DNA of 64,000 bases from Streptomyces erythrochromogenes (GTDB taxonomy: Bacteria; Actinomycetota; Actinomycetes; Streptomycetales; Streptomycetaceae), in the NCBI RefSeq assembly GCF_036170895.1, contig NZ_CP108036.1, positions 3,906,001-3,970,000 of the forward strand. The letters run 5' to 3'. This document shows positions 34,424 through 41,929 of this stretch, one piece after another. Position numbers and translations under genes: made by a program. The notes beneath the pieces were generated by a model that did not search any database, had not been told where the DNA came from, and saw only the letters and a list, made by a program, of their open reading frames with translations. Every line of letters starts with the position of its first letter. Position 1 is the first letter of the stretch.

Positions 34424-34429
34424 AGGGTA
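34424..34429 (-). promoter_or_regulatory. -10 element TACCCT for the DUF4177-RidA operon
   Basis: TACCCT lies seven bases before the ATG of the DUF4177 gene on the minus strand. Confidence 0.45.
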
Positions 34430-34474
34430 GTGCCTGTGATGCGGGGCTCATGCGCGCCCCGGGAGGCGAGTGGT

Positions 34475-34480
34475 TAGGCT
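34475..34480 (+). promoter_or_regulatory. -10 element TAGGCT for the ArsA operon
   Basis: TAGGCT lies eight bases before the GTG start of the first ArsA-type gene, which has no ribosome site. Confidence 0.55.
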
Positions 34481-34488
34481 CGGTCGAT

Positions 34489-35469
34489 GTGAGCAGGCTC
34501 CAGGTGGTCAGCGGCAAGGGCGGCACCGGCAAGACCACGGTCGCCGCGGCACTCGCGCTTGCCCTCGCGCGCGAGGGCAGACGGACTCTTCTGGTGGAGG
34601 TCGAGGGCAGGCAGGGGCTCGCGCAGCTCTTCGGCGCCGAGGCGCTCCCCTACGAGGAACGGAAGATCGCGGTGGCGCCCGGCGGGGGCGAGGTCTTCGC
34701 GCTCGCCATCGACGCCGAGCGGGCGCTGCTGGACTACCTCCAGATGTTCTACAAGCTCGGCTCGGCCGGACGCGCGCTCAAGAAGCTGGGGGCCATCGAC
34801 TTCGCGACGACCATCGCCCCCGGCCTGCGCGACGTGCTGCTGACCGGCAAGGCGTGCGAGGCGGTGCGCCGCAAGGACAAGGCCGGGCGGTACGTCTACG
34901 ACCACGTGGTCATGGACGCGCCGCCGACCGGGCGGATCACCCGGTTCCTGAACGTCAACGACGAGGTGGCGGGCCTGGCCCGGTTCGGCCCGATCCACAA
35001 CCAGGCACAGGCCGTCATGAAGGTGCTCAAGTCCCCCGAGACGGCGGTGCACCTGGTCACCCTCCTGGAGGAGATGCCCGTCCAGGAGACCGCGGACGGC
35101 ATCGAGGAGCTGCGCGGGGCGGGGCTGCCGGTCGGCCGGGTCGTCGTCAACATGGTCCGCCCGCACCACCTGGACGAGGACACCCTGCGCACCGCGGCCG
35201 AGGACCACCGCGCCGGGGTCGCGAAGGCGCTGTCGCGGGCGGGCCTGGGCGGAGCGCGCCGCGGCGGACTGGCGGAGCGGCTCGTCGAGCCGCTGCTCGC
35301 GCAGGCCTCCGAGCACGCGGGCCGGGTGGAGCTGGAGCGCGCGCAGCGCGCCGTACTGGCGGGCCTGGACCTGCCGACGTACGAACTGCCCCTGCTCGGG
35401 GCGGGGATGGATCTGGCCGGGCTCTACGAGCTGGCCAAGGAACTTCGGAAGCAGTCGGTGGCCGAATGA
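34489..35469 (+). CDS. ArsA/GET3-family ATPase, first of a tandem pair
   Basis: This 326-residue P-loop ATPase starts VSRLQVVSGKGGTGKTT. The GKGGTGKT Walker A and the VVMDAPPTGRITRFL switch put it in the ArsA/GET3 group. It lacks the extended metal-binding region of ArsA, and the DPA motif after the first strand is replaced by EVEGRQGLAQLFG. It therefore differs from its neighbour, which keeps DPA; the two may form a heterodimer. The GTG start has a TAGGCT box eight bases upstream. The stop overlaps the second gene by ATGA. No arsenic genes are nearby. Confidence 0.9.
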   Translation: MSRLQVVSGKGGTGKTTVAAALALALAREGRRTLLVEVEGRQGLAQLFGAEALPYEERKIAVAPGGGEVFALAIDAERALLDYLQMFYKLGSAGRALKKLGAIDFATTIAPGLRDVLLTGKACEAVRRKDKAGRYVYDHVVMDAPPTGRITRFLNVNDEVAGLARFGPIHNQAQAVMKVLKSPETAVHLVTLLEEMPVQETADGIEELRGAGLPVGRVVVNMVRPHHLDEDTLRTAAEDHRAGVAKALSRAGLGGARRGGLAERLVEPLLAQASEHAGRVELERAQRAVLAGLDLPTYELPLLGAGMDLAGLYELAKELRKQSVAE

Positions 35470-36719
35470 GCGAGGGGGTGGACACGGTGGGACTCGACAC
35501 TCCGCCGCGGCTGGCGGTCGACCGGCTGCTGGACGACCGGGAGACCCGCATCATCGTGTGCTGCGGGGCGGGCGGCGTCGGCAAGACCACCACGGCCGCG
35601 GCACTGGGCGTACGGGCGGCCGCGCGGGGGCGGAAGGCGGTCGTGCTGACCATCGACCCGGCGCGGCGGCTCGCGCAGTCGATGGGGATCGACTCGCTGG
35701 ACAACACCCCGCGCAGGGTCGCTACCGCGGGCGGGGACGGCGGCGAACTGCACGCCATGATGCTGGACATGAAGCGGACCTTCGACGAGATCGTCGAAGC
35801 GCACGCCGACGCCGAGCGCGCCCGCGCCATCCTCGCCAACCCCTTCTACCAGTCGCTGTCGGCCGGCTTCGCGGGCACGCAGGAGTACATGGCGATGGAG
35901 AAGCTCGGGCAGCTGCGGGCCCGGGACGACTGGGACCTGATCATCGTGGACACCCCGCCGAGCCGGTCGGCGCTGGACTTCCTGGATGCCCCGGGGCGCC
36001 TGGGGTCCTTCCTGGACGGGAAGTTCATCCGGGTGCTGATGGCGCCGGCGAAGGTGGGCGGCCGGGCCGGGATGAAGTTCCTGAACGTCGGCATGTCGAT
36101 GATGACCGGCACCCTCAGCAAACTGATGGGGGCTTCGCTGCTGAAGGACGTACAGACCTTCGTGGCGGCGATGGACACGATGTTCGGCGGCTTCCGCACC
36201 CGAGCCGACGCGACCTTCCGGCTGCTCCAGGCGCCCGGTACGGCCTTCCTGGTGGTCGCGGCGCCCGAACCGGACGCCCTGCGCGAGGCGGCGTACTTCG
36301 TGGAGCGGCTGGCCGCTGAGCGGATGCCGCTCGCCGGTCTGGTGCTCAACCGTGTGCACGGCAGCGGCGCCGACCAGCTGTCCGCCGAACGGGCGTTGGC
36401 CGCCGCAGAGAATCTTGAAGAAGGCGGCATTGTCGATCAGGAGTCCGGGAAAGCTGGACTTCGTGACACGGCCGCCGAACCCCCCGGCGCCGATGACGAC
36501 ACCACGGCCGTCGACCGGATCACGGCAGGACTGCTGCGCCTGCACGCCGAACGCATGCAGGTGATCGCGCGTGAGCAGCGCACGCGTGATCGCTTCACCT
36601 CGCTCCACCCCGAGGTGGCGGTGGCCGAAGTGGCCGCCCTGCCCGGCGATGTGCACGACCTCGCCGGGCTGCGGGCCATCGGAGAACGACTCGCGGCCGG
36701 GGTGCCGGCCGGAGCGTAG
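35466..36719 (+). CDS. ArsA/GET3-family ATPase, second of a tandem pair
   Basis: The 417-residue protein has Walker A GAGGVGKTTTA, the DPA motif in VLTIDPARRLAQSMG and the switch IIVDTPPSRSALDFL, all intact. It is longer than its partner and ends in an Ala/Glu-rich region. The start overlaps the upstream gene, so they are made together. The pair sits directly before wblA, the same order as in S. coelicolor (SCO3577-SCO3579). The target membrane protein or anion is not indicated by sequence. Confidence 0.9.
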   Translation: MSEGVDTVGLDTPPRLAVDRLLDDRETRIIVCCGAGGVGKTTTAAALGVRAAARGRKAVVLTIDPARRLAQSMGIDSLDNTPRRVATAGGDGGELHAMMLDMKRTFDEIVEAHADAERARAILANPFYQSLSAGFAGTQEYMAMEKLGQLRARDDWDLIIVDTPPSRSALDFLDAPGRLGSFLDGKFIRVLMAPAKVGGRAGMKFLNVGMSMMTGTLSKLMGASLLKDVQTFVAAMDTMFGGFRTRADATFRLLQAPGTAFLVVAAPEPDALREAAYFVERLAAERMPLAGLVLNRVHGSGADQLSAERALAAAENLEEGGIVDQESGKAGLRDTAAEPPGADDDTTAVDRITAGLLRLHAERMQVIAREQRTRDRFTSLHPEVAVAEVAALPGDVHDLAGLRAIGERLAAGVPAGA

Positions 36720-36748
36720 GCGTTCGTACGGGGTGGCGGCCGCGTGTT

Positions 36749-37099
36749 CTACCCGGCTGCCGCGTACGTCTCGTACGGAACGTCGATCTCCGCGTCTGCA
36801 TCCATGGTGAGGATGCCCGTGCTGCGCTCGTACTCCGTACGGGCGGTTTCGAGCAGCCGTCGCCACGAGGTGACGGTGGGACGCCGGCGCAGCAGCGCAC
36901 GTCGTTCCCGCTCGGTCATTCCGCCCCACACGCCGAACTCGACGCGGTTGTCGAGCGCATCGGCCAGGCATTCGGTCCGCACCGGACATCCGGTGCACAC
37001 CGCCTTGGCCCTGTTCTGTGCCGCTCCTTGAACAAACAGTTCATCCGGATCGGTAGTGCGGCAGGCTGCCTGCGCACTCCAGTCGGTAACCCAGCCCAT
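36749..37099 (-). CDS. wblA: WhiB-like regulator WblA
   Basis: The 116-residue protein begins MGWVTDWSAQAACRTTDPDE and has the four cysteines of the Wbl [4Fe-4S] cluster (Cys13, Cys35, Cys38, Cys44) and the GVWGG turn. A basic C-terminal tail (ERRALLRRRPTVTSWRR) is the DNA-binding region. WblA is a global developmental regulator; S. coelicolor mutants overproduce antibiotics and fail to sporulate. The ATG is placed at the conserved MGWVTDW; an in-frame start 19 codons earlier has no conservation. Confidence 0.97.
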   Translation of the reverse strand: MGWVTDWSAQAACRTTDPDELFVQGAAQNRAKAVCTGCPVRTECLADALDNRVEFGVWGGMTERERRALLRRRPTVTSWRRLLETARTEYERSTGILTMDADAEIDVPYETYAAAG

Positions 37100-37484
37100 C
37101 CCGGCGCCGTCCTCTCCCGAATCGAGGCTCCCCCACGGCGGTAGCGGCATATTCACCGCTGCCAGTTGAGGACGTTACGGAAGGCGGGCACAGTGCAACA
37201 CCCCCGACGGGCCCAATCTTGAATGGTCCGAACGGACTATGGGTAAGCGGCAGATCACCCGACGGAGTGATCCGGCGACATGCCCGACCATTCCGACGAT
37301 TCGGGTGTAATCGGCGGATCGAGTTCACCGCGGCAGCGAGATTCGGACATCAGTCCACCCCATTCGGGAAGGGTGAAAATCAAGCCGAGGGGTTGATGTC
37401 GCACCGGACTGCTGTGACAGTTGGGGTCAGCTTAGGCCAAGGCATTCGCGCGTGTCCGGCGAATCAGAACGTAGGCTGCCCTCC
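37100..37484. other. Divergent intergenic region between wblA and the PBP gene
   Basis: This 385-bp stretch should hold the long wblA leader and regulatory region as well as the PBP promoter. I see no gene and no strong inverted repeat. Confidence 0.6.
37472..37477 (+). promoter_or_regulatory. -10 element TAGGCT for the PBP gene
   Basis: TAGGCT lies seven bases before the ATG of the penicillin-binding protein. Confidence 0.5.
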
Positions 37485-39770
37485 ATGGGAAAGAAGCGCT
37501 CGGGCGGCGGGCTCACCGGGAGCCAGCAGGCCGCCAAGTTCCTCGGGGTGTCCGTTCTCTCCGGAGTCGTGCTGGCGGGCATGGCGATTCCGGCTGCAGG
37601 CGCCCTGGGACTGGCCGCCAAGGGCACGGTCGAGGGATTCGACGAGATCCCGGCCAATCTCAAGACACCGCCGCTGAGCCAGCGGACCACGATTCTGGAC
37701 GCCGAGGGTGGCTTGATCGCCACCGTCTATTCGCGCGACCGCCAGGTGGTCCCGCTCACGTCGATCTCCCCGTACATGCAGAAGGCCATCGTCGCCATCG
37801 AGGACTCGCGTTTCTACGAGCACGGCGCCGTCGACCTCAAGGGCATCCTGCGCGCGGTCAACCGCAACGCGCAGGAGGGCGGCGCGGCGCAGGGCGCGTC
37901 CACGCTCACCCAGCAGTACGTGAAGAACGTGTTCGTCGAAGAGGCCGGCGACGACGAGACCAAGGTGCGCGAGGCCCAGGAGAAGAGCCTCGGCCGCAAG
38001 ATCCGCGAGCTGAAGTACTCGATCCAGGTCGAGGAGGAGCTCGGGAAGAAGAAGATCCTCGAGAACTACCTCAACATCACCTACTTCGGCCAGCAGGCCT
38101 ACGGGATCGAATCCGCGGCCCAGCGGTACTTCAGCAAGCCGGCCAAGGACCTGACCCTGGAGGAGTCCGCGCTCCTGGCGGGCGTCGTGCAGTCGCCGAG
38201 CCGCTACGACCCGGTGAACGACAACCAGGAGGCGACGAAGCGCCGCAACATCGTCCTCCAGCGGATGGCCGACACCAAGGACGTCTCGCAGGCGGAGGCC
38301 GACGCGGCGAAGGCGAAGCCGGTCACGCTGAAGGTCACCAAGCCCAAGAACGGCTGCATCACGGCGGTCAAGGGCGCGGGCTTCTTCTGCGACTACGTGC
38401 GCAACTCCTTCCTGACCGACCCGGTCTTCGGCAAGACCCGCGAGGAGCGGGCGAAGGTCTGGAACAAGGGCGGCCTGACCGTACGCACGACCCTGGACCC
38501 GCAGTCGCAGGACGCGGCCAACGAGTCGATCAAGGACCACGTCTACCAGGAGGACGCGATCGCGACGGCTGTGACCATGGTCCAGCCGGGCACCGGACGG
38601 GTGCTGGCGATGGGCCAGTCCAAGCCGTACGGCTTCGGCAAGAACGAGACGCAGATCAACTACTCCGTGGACAAGCGGATGGGCGGCTCGAACTTCGGCT
38701 TCCAGGTCGGTTCGACCTTCAAGCCGTTCATCGCCGCCGCCGCCCTGGAGCGGGGCATGCCCCCGACGAAGGTCTACGGTGCCCCGAACAAGCTCGACTA
38801 CCCGAGCCCGATCTCCCGCTGCGACGGCTCGCAGTACATCAACACCCAGAAGGAATCGGCGGAGAACGAGACCGAGGACGAGGTCGGCCCCTACGCGCTG
38901 CGTACGGCGATGGAGAAGTCGATCAACACCTACTTCGTCGAGATGATCTCCGAGATCGGCCTGTGCCCGGTGTCGGAGATGGCGGCGAAGCTCGGCGTGG
39001 TGCCGGCGAGCGGCGCGAAGCTGGCCGACGGCCCCGCCATCGCACTCGGCTCGGAGGAGATGTCCCCGCTGACGATGGCCAACGCGTACGCGGCCTTCGC
39101 CAACCGGGGCGTCTACTGCACCCCGGTCGCCATCGAGTCGATCACCGACGCGCACGGCAAGGCGCTCGCGGTGCCCAAGAGCAAGTGCGAGCGGGCGATG
39201 TCGCAGAACACCGCCGACACCATCAACACCCTGCTGAGCGGCGTGGTCGACTCCGGCACCGGTGAGCGGGCCGGCCTGACCGACCGCGACAGCGCGGGCA
39301 AGACCGGTACGACGGACTCCCGCTACAACGCCTGGTTCGTGGGCTACACCCCGAACGTCTCCGGCGCGGTGTGGGTCGGCTCGGGCGGCGCGAAGAAGAT
39401 CACGATGGAGAACATCACCATCGGCGGCCGGGGCTACGACAAGGTCTTCGGCGGTGGCCTGCCCGGCCCGATCTGGAAGGACGCCATCACGGGCGCGCTG
39501 TCCGGCCGCGAGGCCCTGCGCTTCACCACGGTCCACATCACCGAACCGAACGTGCCCTCCGGCGGCCCCCGCGGCAACAAGCCGTCCACCAGCCCGAGCC
39601 GGCCCGGCAAGCCCGGCGGCGACGGCAAGCCCGGCGGGCGGCCCGGCGGCCAGAACGCGGGCCAGACGGGCGGCGGCGCCACGGGCGGCGGCGCCGGCCA
39701 GCCGGACAACCCCTTCCCCGGCATCACGATCGACCCGGACACGGTGATCGGCGGCCGCGACGGCCAGTAG
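37485..39770 (+). CDS. Class A penicillin-binding protein (transglycosylase/transpeptidase)
   Basis: The 761-residue bifunctional cell-wall synthase has a single N-terminal membrane helix. Next comes the GT51 transglycosylase domain with EDSRFYEHG (catalytic Glu106), and then a transpeptidase domain with STFK (Ser410, Lys413), SIN (Ser479) and KTGT (Lys606). The C-terminus is a Gly/Pro/Ser-rich tail (SRPGKPGGDGKPGGRPGG) likely disordered in the wall. It polymerises lipid II and crosslinks glycan strands. The ATG follows a TAGGCT box by seven bases, and no ribosome site is obvious. It is followed by a strong terminator. Confidence 0.95.
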   Translation: MGKKRSGGGLTGSQQAAKFLGVSVLSGVVLAGMAIPAAGALGLAAKGTVEGFDEIPANLKTPPLSQRTTILDAEGGLIATVYSRDRQVVPLTSISPYMQKAIVAIEDSRFYEHGAVDLKGILRAVNRNAQEGGAAQGASTLTQQYVKNVFVEEAGDDETKVREAQEKSLGRKIRELKYSIQVEEELGKKKILENYLNITYFGQQAYGIESAAQRYFSKPAKDLTLEESALLAGVVQSPSRYDPVNDNQEATKRRNIVLQRMADTKDVSQAEADAAKAKPVTLKVTKPKNGCITAVKGAGFFCDYVRNSFLTDPVFGKTREERAKVWNKGGLTVRTTLDPQSQDAANESIKDHVYQEDAIATAVTMVQPGTGRVLAMGQSKPYGFGKNETQINYSVDKRMGGSNFGFQVGSTFKPFIAAAALERGMPPTKVYGAPNKLDYPSPISRCDGSQYINTQKESAENETEDEVGPYALRTAMEKSINTYFVEMISEIGLCPVSEMAAKLGVVPASGAKLADGPAIALGSEEMSPLTMANAYAAFANRGVYCTPVAIESITDAHGKALAVPKSKCERAMSQNTADTINTLLSGVVDSGTGERAGLTDRDSAGKTGTTDSRYNAWFVGYTPNVSGAVWVGSGGAKKITMENITIGGRGYDKVFGGGLPGPIWKDAITGALSGREALRFTTVHITEPNVPSGGPRGNKPSTSPSRPGKPGGDGKPGGRPGGQNAGQTGGGATGGGAGQPDNPFPGITIDPDTVIGGRDGQ

Positions 39771-39817
39771 CCGCGGAGCGCGGTAGCCGCAGCGGGCGGT
39801 ACGCGGCAACGACACGA

Positions 39818-39852
39818 GGGAGGGCCCCGGCCGATTCGGCCGGGGCCCTCCC
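39818..39852. terminator. Strong terminator between PBP and YqeY genes
   Basis: A perfect 15-bp stem (GGGAGGGCCCCGGCC and its complement) with a GATTC loop between two converging genes. It is followed by a T-rich repeat on the plus strand. Confidence 0.85.
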
Positions 39853-39853
39853 T

Positions 39854-39881
39854 CTTACGTCTTACGTCTTACGTCTTGCGG
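39854..39881. repeat. Heptanucleotide tandem repeat CTTACGT
   Basis: Three perfect CTTACGT units are followed by a degenerate fourth (CTTGCGG), directly after the terminator. Confidence 0.8.
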
Positions 39882-39885
39882 CCTC

Positions 39886-40347
39886 TCAGGAGAGCGCCTT
39901 CTTCACGGCAGCGGCGACACGCCCGCCCTCCGCCAGACCGGCGACCTTCGGGTTCACGATCTTCATGACGGCGCCCATGGCCCGCGGCCCCTCGGCACCC
40001 GCCGACCGGGCCTCCTCGACGGCCTCCGCCACGATCCCGGCGAGCTCCTCGTCGGAGAGCTGCTTGGGCAGGTAGGTGTCCAGGAACTCGCCCTCGGCGC
40101 TCTCGCGCGCGGCCTGCTCGGGACGACCACCCTGCGCGAAGGCGTCCGCGGCCTCACGGCGCTTCTTCGCCTCCTTGGCGATCACCTTGAGGACTTCCTC
40201 ATCGGAGAGCACACGGGCCTCCTTGCCCGCGACCTCCTCCTTGGTGATGGCGGAAAGGGTCAGGCGCAGCGTGGACGAGTGCAGCTCGTCGCGCGCCTTG
40301 ATGGCGGTGGTGAGGTCTTCCTGGAGCTTGGCCTTGAGCGTGGTCAT
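39886..40347 (-). CDS. GatB/YqeY-domain protein
   Basis: The 153-residue all-helical protein begins MTTLKAKLQEDLTTAIKARD and ends MKIVNPKVAGLAEGGRVAAAVKKALS, the full YqeY domain (related to the tail domain of the GatB amidotransferase subunit that contacts tRNA). It stands alone, without GatA or GatC. The function in bacteria is unresolved. I use the ATG at MTTLKAK; the frame extends 23 codons further without support. Confidence 0.88.
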   Translation of the reverse strand: MTTLKAKLQEDLTTAIKARDELHSSTLRLTLSAITKEEVAGKEARVLSDEEVLKVIAKEAKKRREAADAFAQGGRPEQAARESAEGEFLDTYLPKQLSDEELAGIVAEAVEEARSAGAEGPRAMGAVMKIVNPKVAGLAEGGRVAAAVKKALS

Positions 40348-40414
40348 GCAGGTGAGTGTGCCAGGTACGGGGACGGTGGCGCTCACCTGTTTTCCCGTCT
40401 GCGACGATGGGTCC

Positions 40415-41353
40415 ATGCGTGCGCGTTACGGAGTACCACTGAAAGCGGCTGCCGGAATCGCTGCGGTGGGGGCCGCGGGTGTGGCTTACGCCGCCGGTTT
40501 CGAGGCGCGGTCCTTCCGGCTGCGCCGGGTCACGGTGCCGGTCCTTCCCCGGGGGATGCGCCCGCTGCGCGTGCTCCAGGTCTCGGACATCCACATGGTC
40601 GGCGGGCAGCGCAAGAAGCGCGCCTGGCTGCAGTCCCTGGCCGGCCTGCGCCCCGACTTCGTCGTGAACACCGGCGACAACCTCTCGGACACCGAGGGCG
40701 TCCCCGAGGTCCTCGACGCCCTCGGCCCGCTGATGTCCTTCCCCGGCGTGTACGTCTTCGGGTCGAACGACTACTACGGGCCGCGGCTGCGCAACCCCGC
40801 GCGCTACCTGGTCGAGAAGGTCCAGGGCCGACACGGGCTGAACGGCAACAAGCCGGTCGTCGGCGCCGTGCACAACCCGTGGGAGGAGCTGCGGGACGCC
40901 TTCGACGCGGCGGGCTGGCTGAACCTCACCAACACCCGGGCCCGGATGAAGCTGGAAGGGCTGGAGCTGGCCTTCACCGGGCTCGACGACCCGCACATCA
41001 AGCGGGACCGCTACGCGAGCGTCGCCGGCGGGCCGGAGGCGGACGCGGACTTCTCGCTGGCCGTGGTGCACGCCCCGTACCTGCGGGTCCTCGATTCCTT
41101 CACCGCCGACCGGTACCCGCTGATCCTCGCGGGCCACACCCACGGCGGACAGCTGTGCATCCCCTTCTACGGGGCGCTGGTCACCAACTGCGACCTGGAC
41201 ACGGAGCGGGTGAAGGGGCTGTCCGCGCACGAGGCGGCGGGCCACCGCTCCTACCTGCACGTCTCGGCCGGCTGCGGCACGAACCGCTTCACCCCGGTCC
41301 GCTTCGCCTGCCCGCCGGAGGCGACGCTCCTGACGCTGACCCCGAAGGAGTAG
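40415..41353 (+). CDS. Metallophosphoesterase with N-terminal membrane anchor
   Basis: The 312-residue protein has a hydrophobic N-terminal segment (AAAGIAAVGAAGVAYAAG) and the calcineurin-like metal motifs VSDIHMVG, NTGDN, GSNDYY and GHTHGGQ. It probably faces outside the membrane. Related proteins hydrolyse lipid A-like or phosphodiester substrates (YkuE/LpxH-like), but the target is unknown. It is divergent from the YqeY gene, with 67 bp between starts. The following tRNA gene is 100 bp downstream. Confidence 0.9.
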   Translation: MRARYGVPLKAAAGIAAVGAAGVAYAAGFEARSFRLRRVTVPVLPRGMRPLRVLQVSDIHMVGGQRKKRAWLQSLAGLRPDFVVNTGDNLSDTEGVPEVLDALGPLMSFPGVYVFGSNDYYGPRLRNPARYLVEKVQGRHGLNGNKPVVGAVHNPWEELRDAFDAAGWLNLTNTRARMKLEGLELAFTGLDDPHIKRDRYASVAGGPEADADFSLAVVHAPYLRVLDSFTADRYPLILAGHTHGGQLCIPFYGALVTNCDLDTERVKGLSAHEAAGHRSYLHVSAGCGTNRFTPVRFACPPEATLLTLTPKE

Positions 41354-41453
41354 GGCCCCGCCACCCGCTCCGCGAAAACCGGATTTCGTCTCCGGCGAGA
41401 GGTCCGCTAAAGTAATCGATGTCGCCAGGACAGCAACACTTCAGGGCGACGAT

Positions 41454-41527
41454 CGGGGTGTAGCGCAGCTTGGCAGCGCGCTTCGTTCGGGACGAAGAGG
41501 TCGTGGGTTCAAATCCCGCCACCCCGA
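41454..41527 (+). tRNA. tRNA-Pro (CGG)
   Basis: A complete cloverleaf of 74 nt: acceptor CGGGGTG/CACCCCG, D-arm, anticodon stem CTTCG/CGAAG with loop TTCGGGA (anticodon CGG at 41488-41490) and T-arm with GTTCAAATC. No CCA is encoded. It lies upstream of the secretion cluster. Confidence 0.97.
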
Positions 41528-41544
41528 CAGAGTAAGACCAGGTG

Positions 41545-41576
41545 AGAGCCGGTGCAGAGCAATCTGCACCGGCTCT
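41545..41576 (+). terminator. Terminator of tRNA-Pro
   Basis: A perfect 13-bp stem (AGAGCCGGTGCAG) with a six-base loop, followed by TTCT. Confidence 0.8.
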
Positions 41577-41665
41577 TTCTGCGTTTGGGCGACTGACTGA
41601 GCCACTCGTCGCGGTGGCCCGGATCATGGGTGACGTGATCCGGGCCTTCGCCGAGCGCCTCTGGG

Positions 41666-41917
41666 TCAGCGGTCGGTGTCGGGCAGGGTCTCGGTGCTGC
41701 CGTCGGGGTGGATGAGGAGGCGGACCGCGCCGCCGTAGCGGTCATCGGTGATCACCGCGGGGGTCGGGAAGCCGAGCTGCTGGGCGCGCTGCTGGAGGAT
41801 GCCGATGACGACGTCCTGGATGTTGCCGAAGGGCGGGGCCGTCACGGGGACCCCGTCGATCAGGCCGGCGTGGTAGGAGAAGACGCGGACTTCCGCGGCC
41901 GGAGAGGTGGGCTGCAC
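41666..41917 (-). CDS. 83-residue hypothetical protein, end of the secretion-cluster gene group
   Basis: A small soluble protein beginning MQPTSPAAEVRVFSYHAGL and ending IHPDGSTETLPDTDR. I recognise no domain. It lies 12 bp after the stop of the Wbl-like regulator gene, in the same direction, and may be cotranscribed with it. The start codon is uncertain. Confidence 0.6.
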   Translation of the reverse strand: MQPTSPAAEVRVFSYHAGLIDGVPVTAPPFGNIQDVVIGILQQRAQQLGFPTPAVITDDRYGGAVRLLIHPDGSTETLPDTDR

Positions 41918-41929
41918 GGCGACTGCCTT

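Noticed and set aside
34489..36719. Arsenic resistance operon
   Set aside because: No arsB, arsR, arsC or arsD gene nearby; ArsA-type ATPases here are a conserved pair next to wblA.
37219..37677. Plus-strand open frame between wblA and the PBP gene
   Set aside because: It crosses the PBP start in another frame and has no ribosome site.
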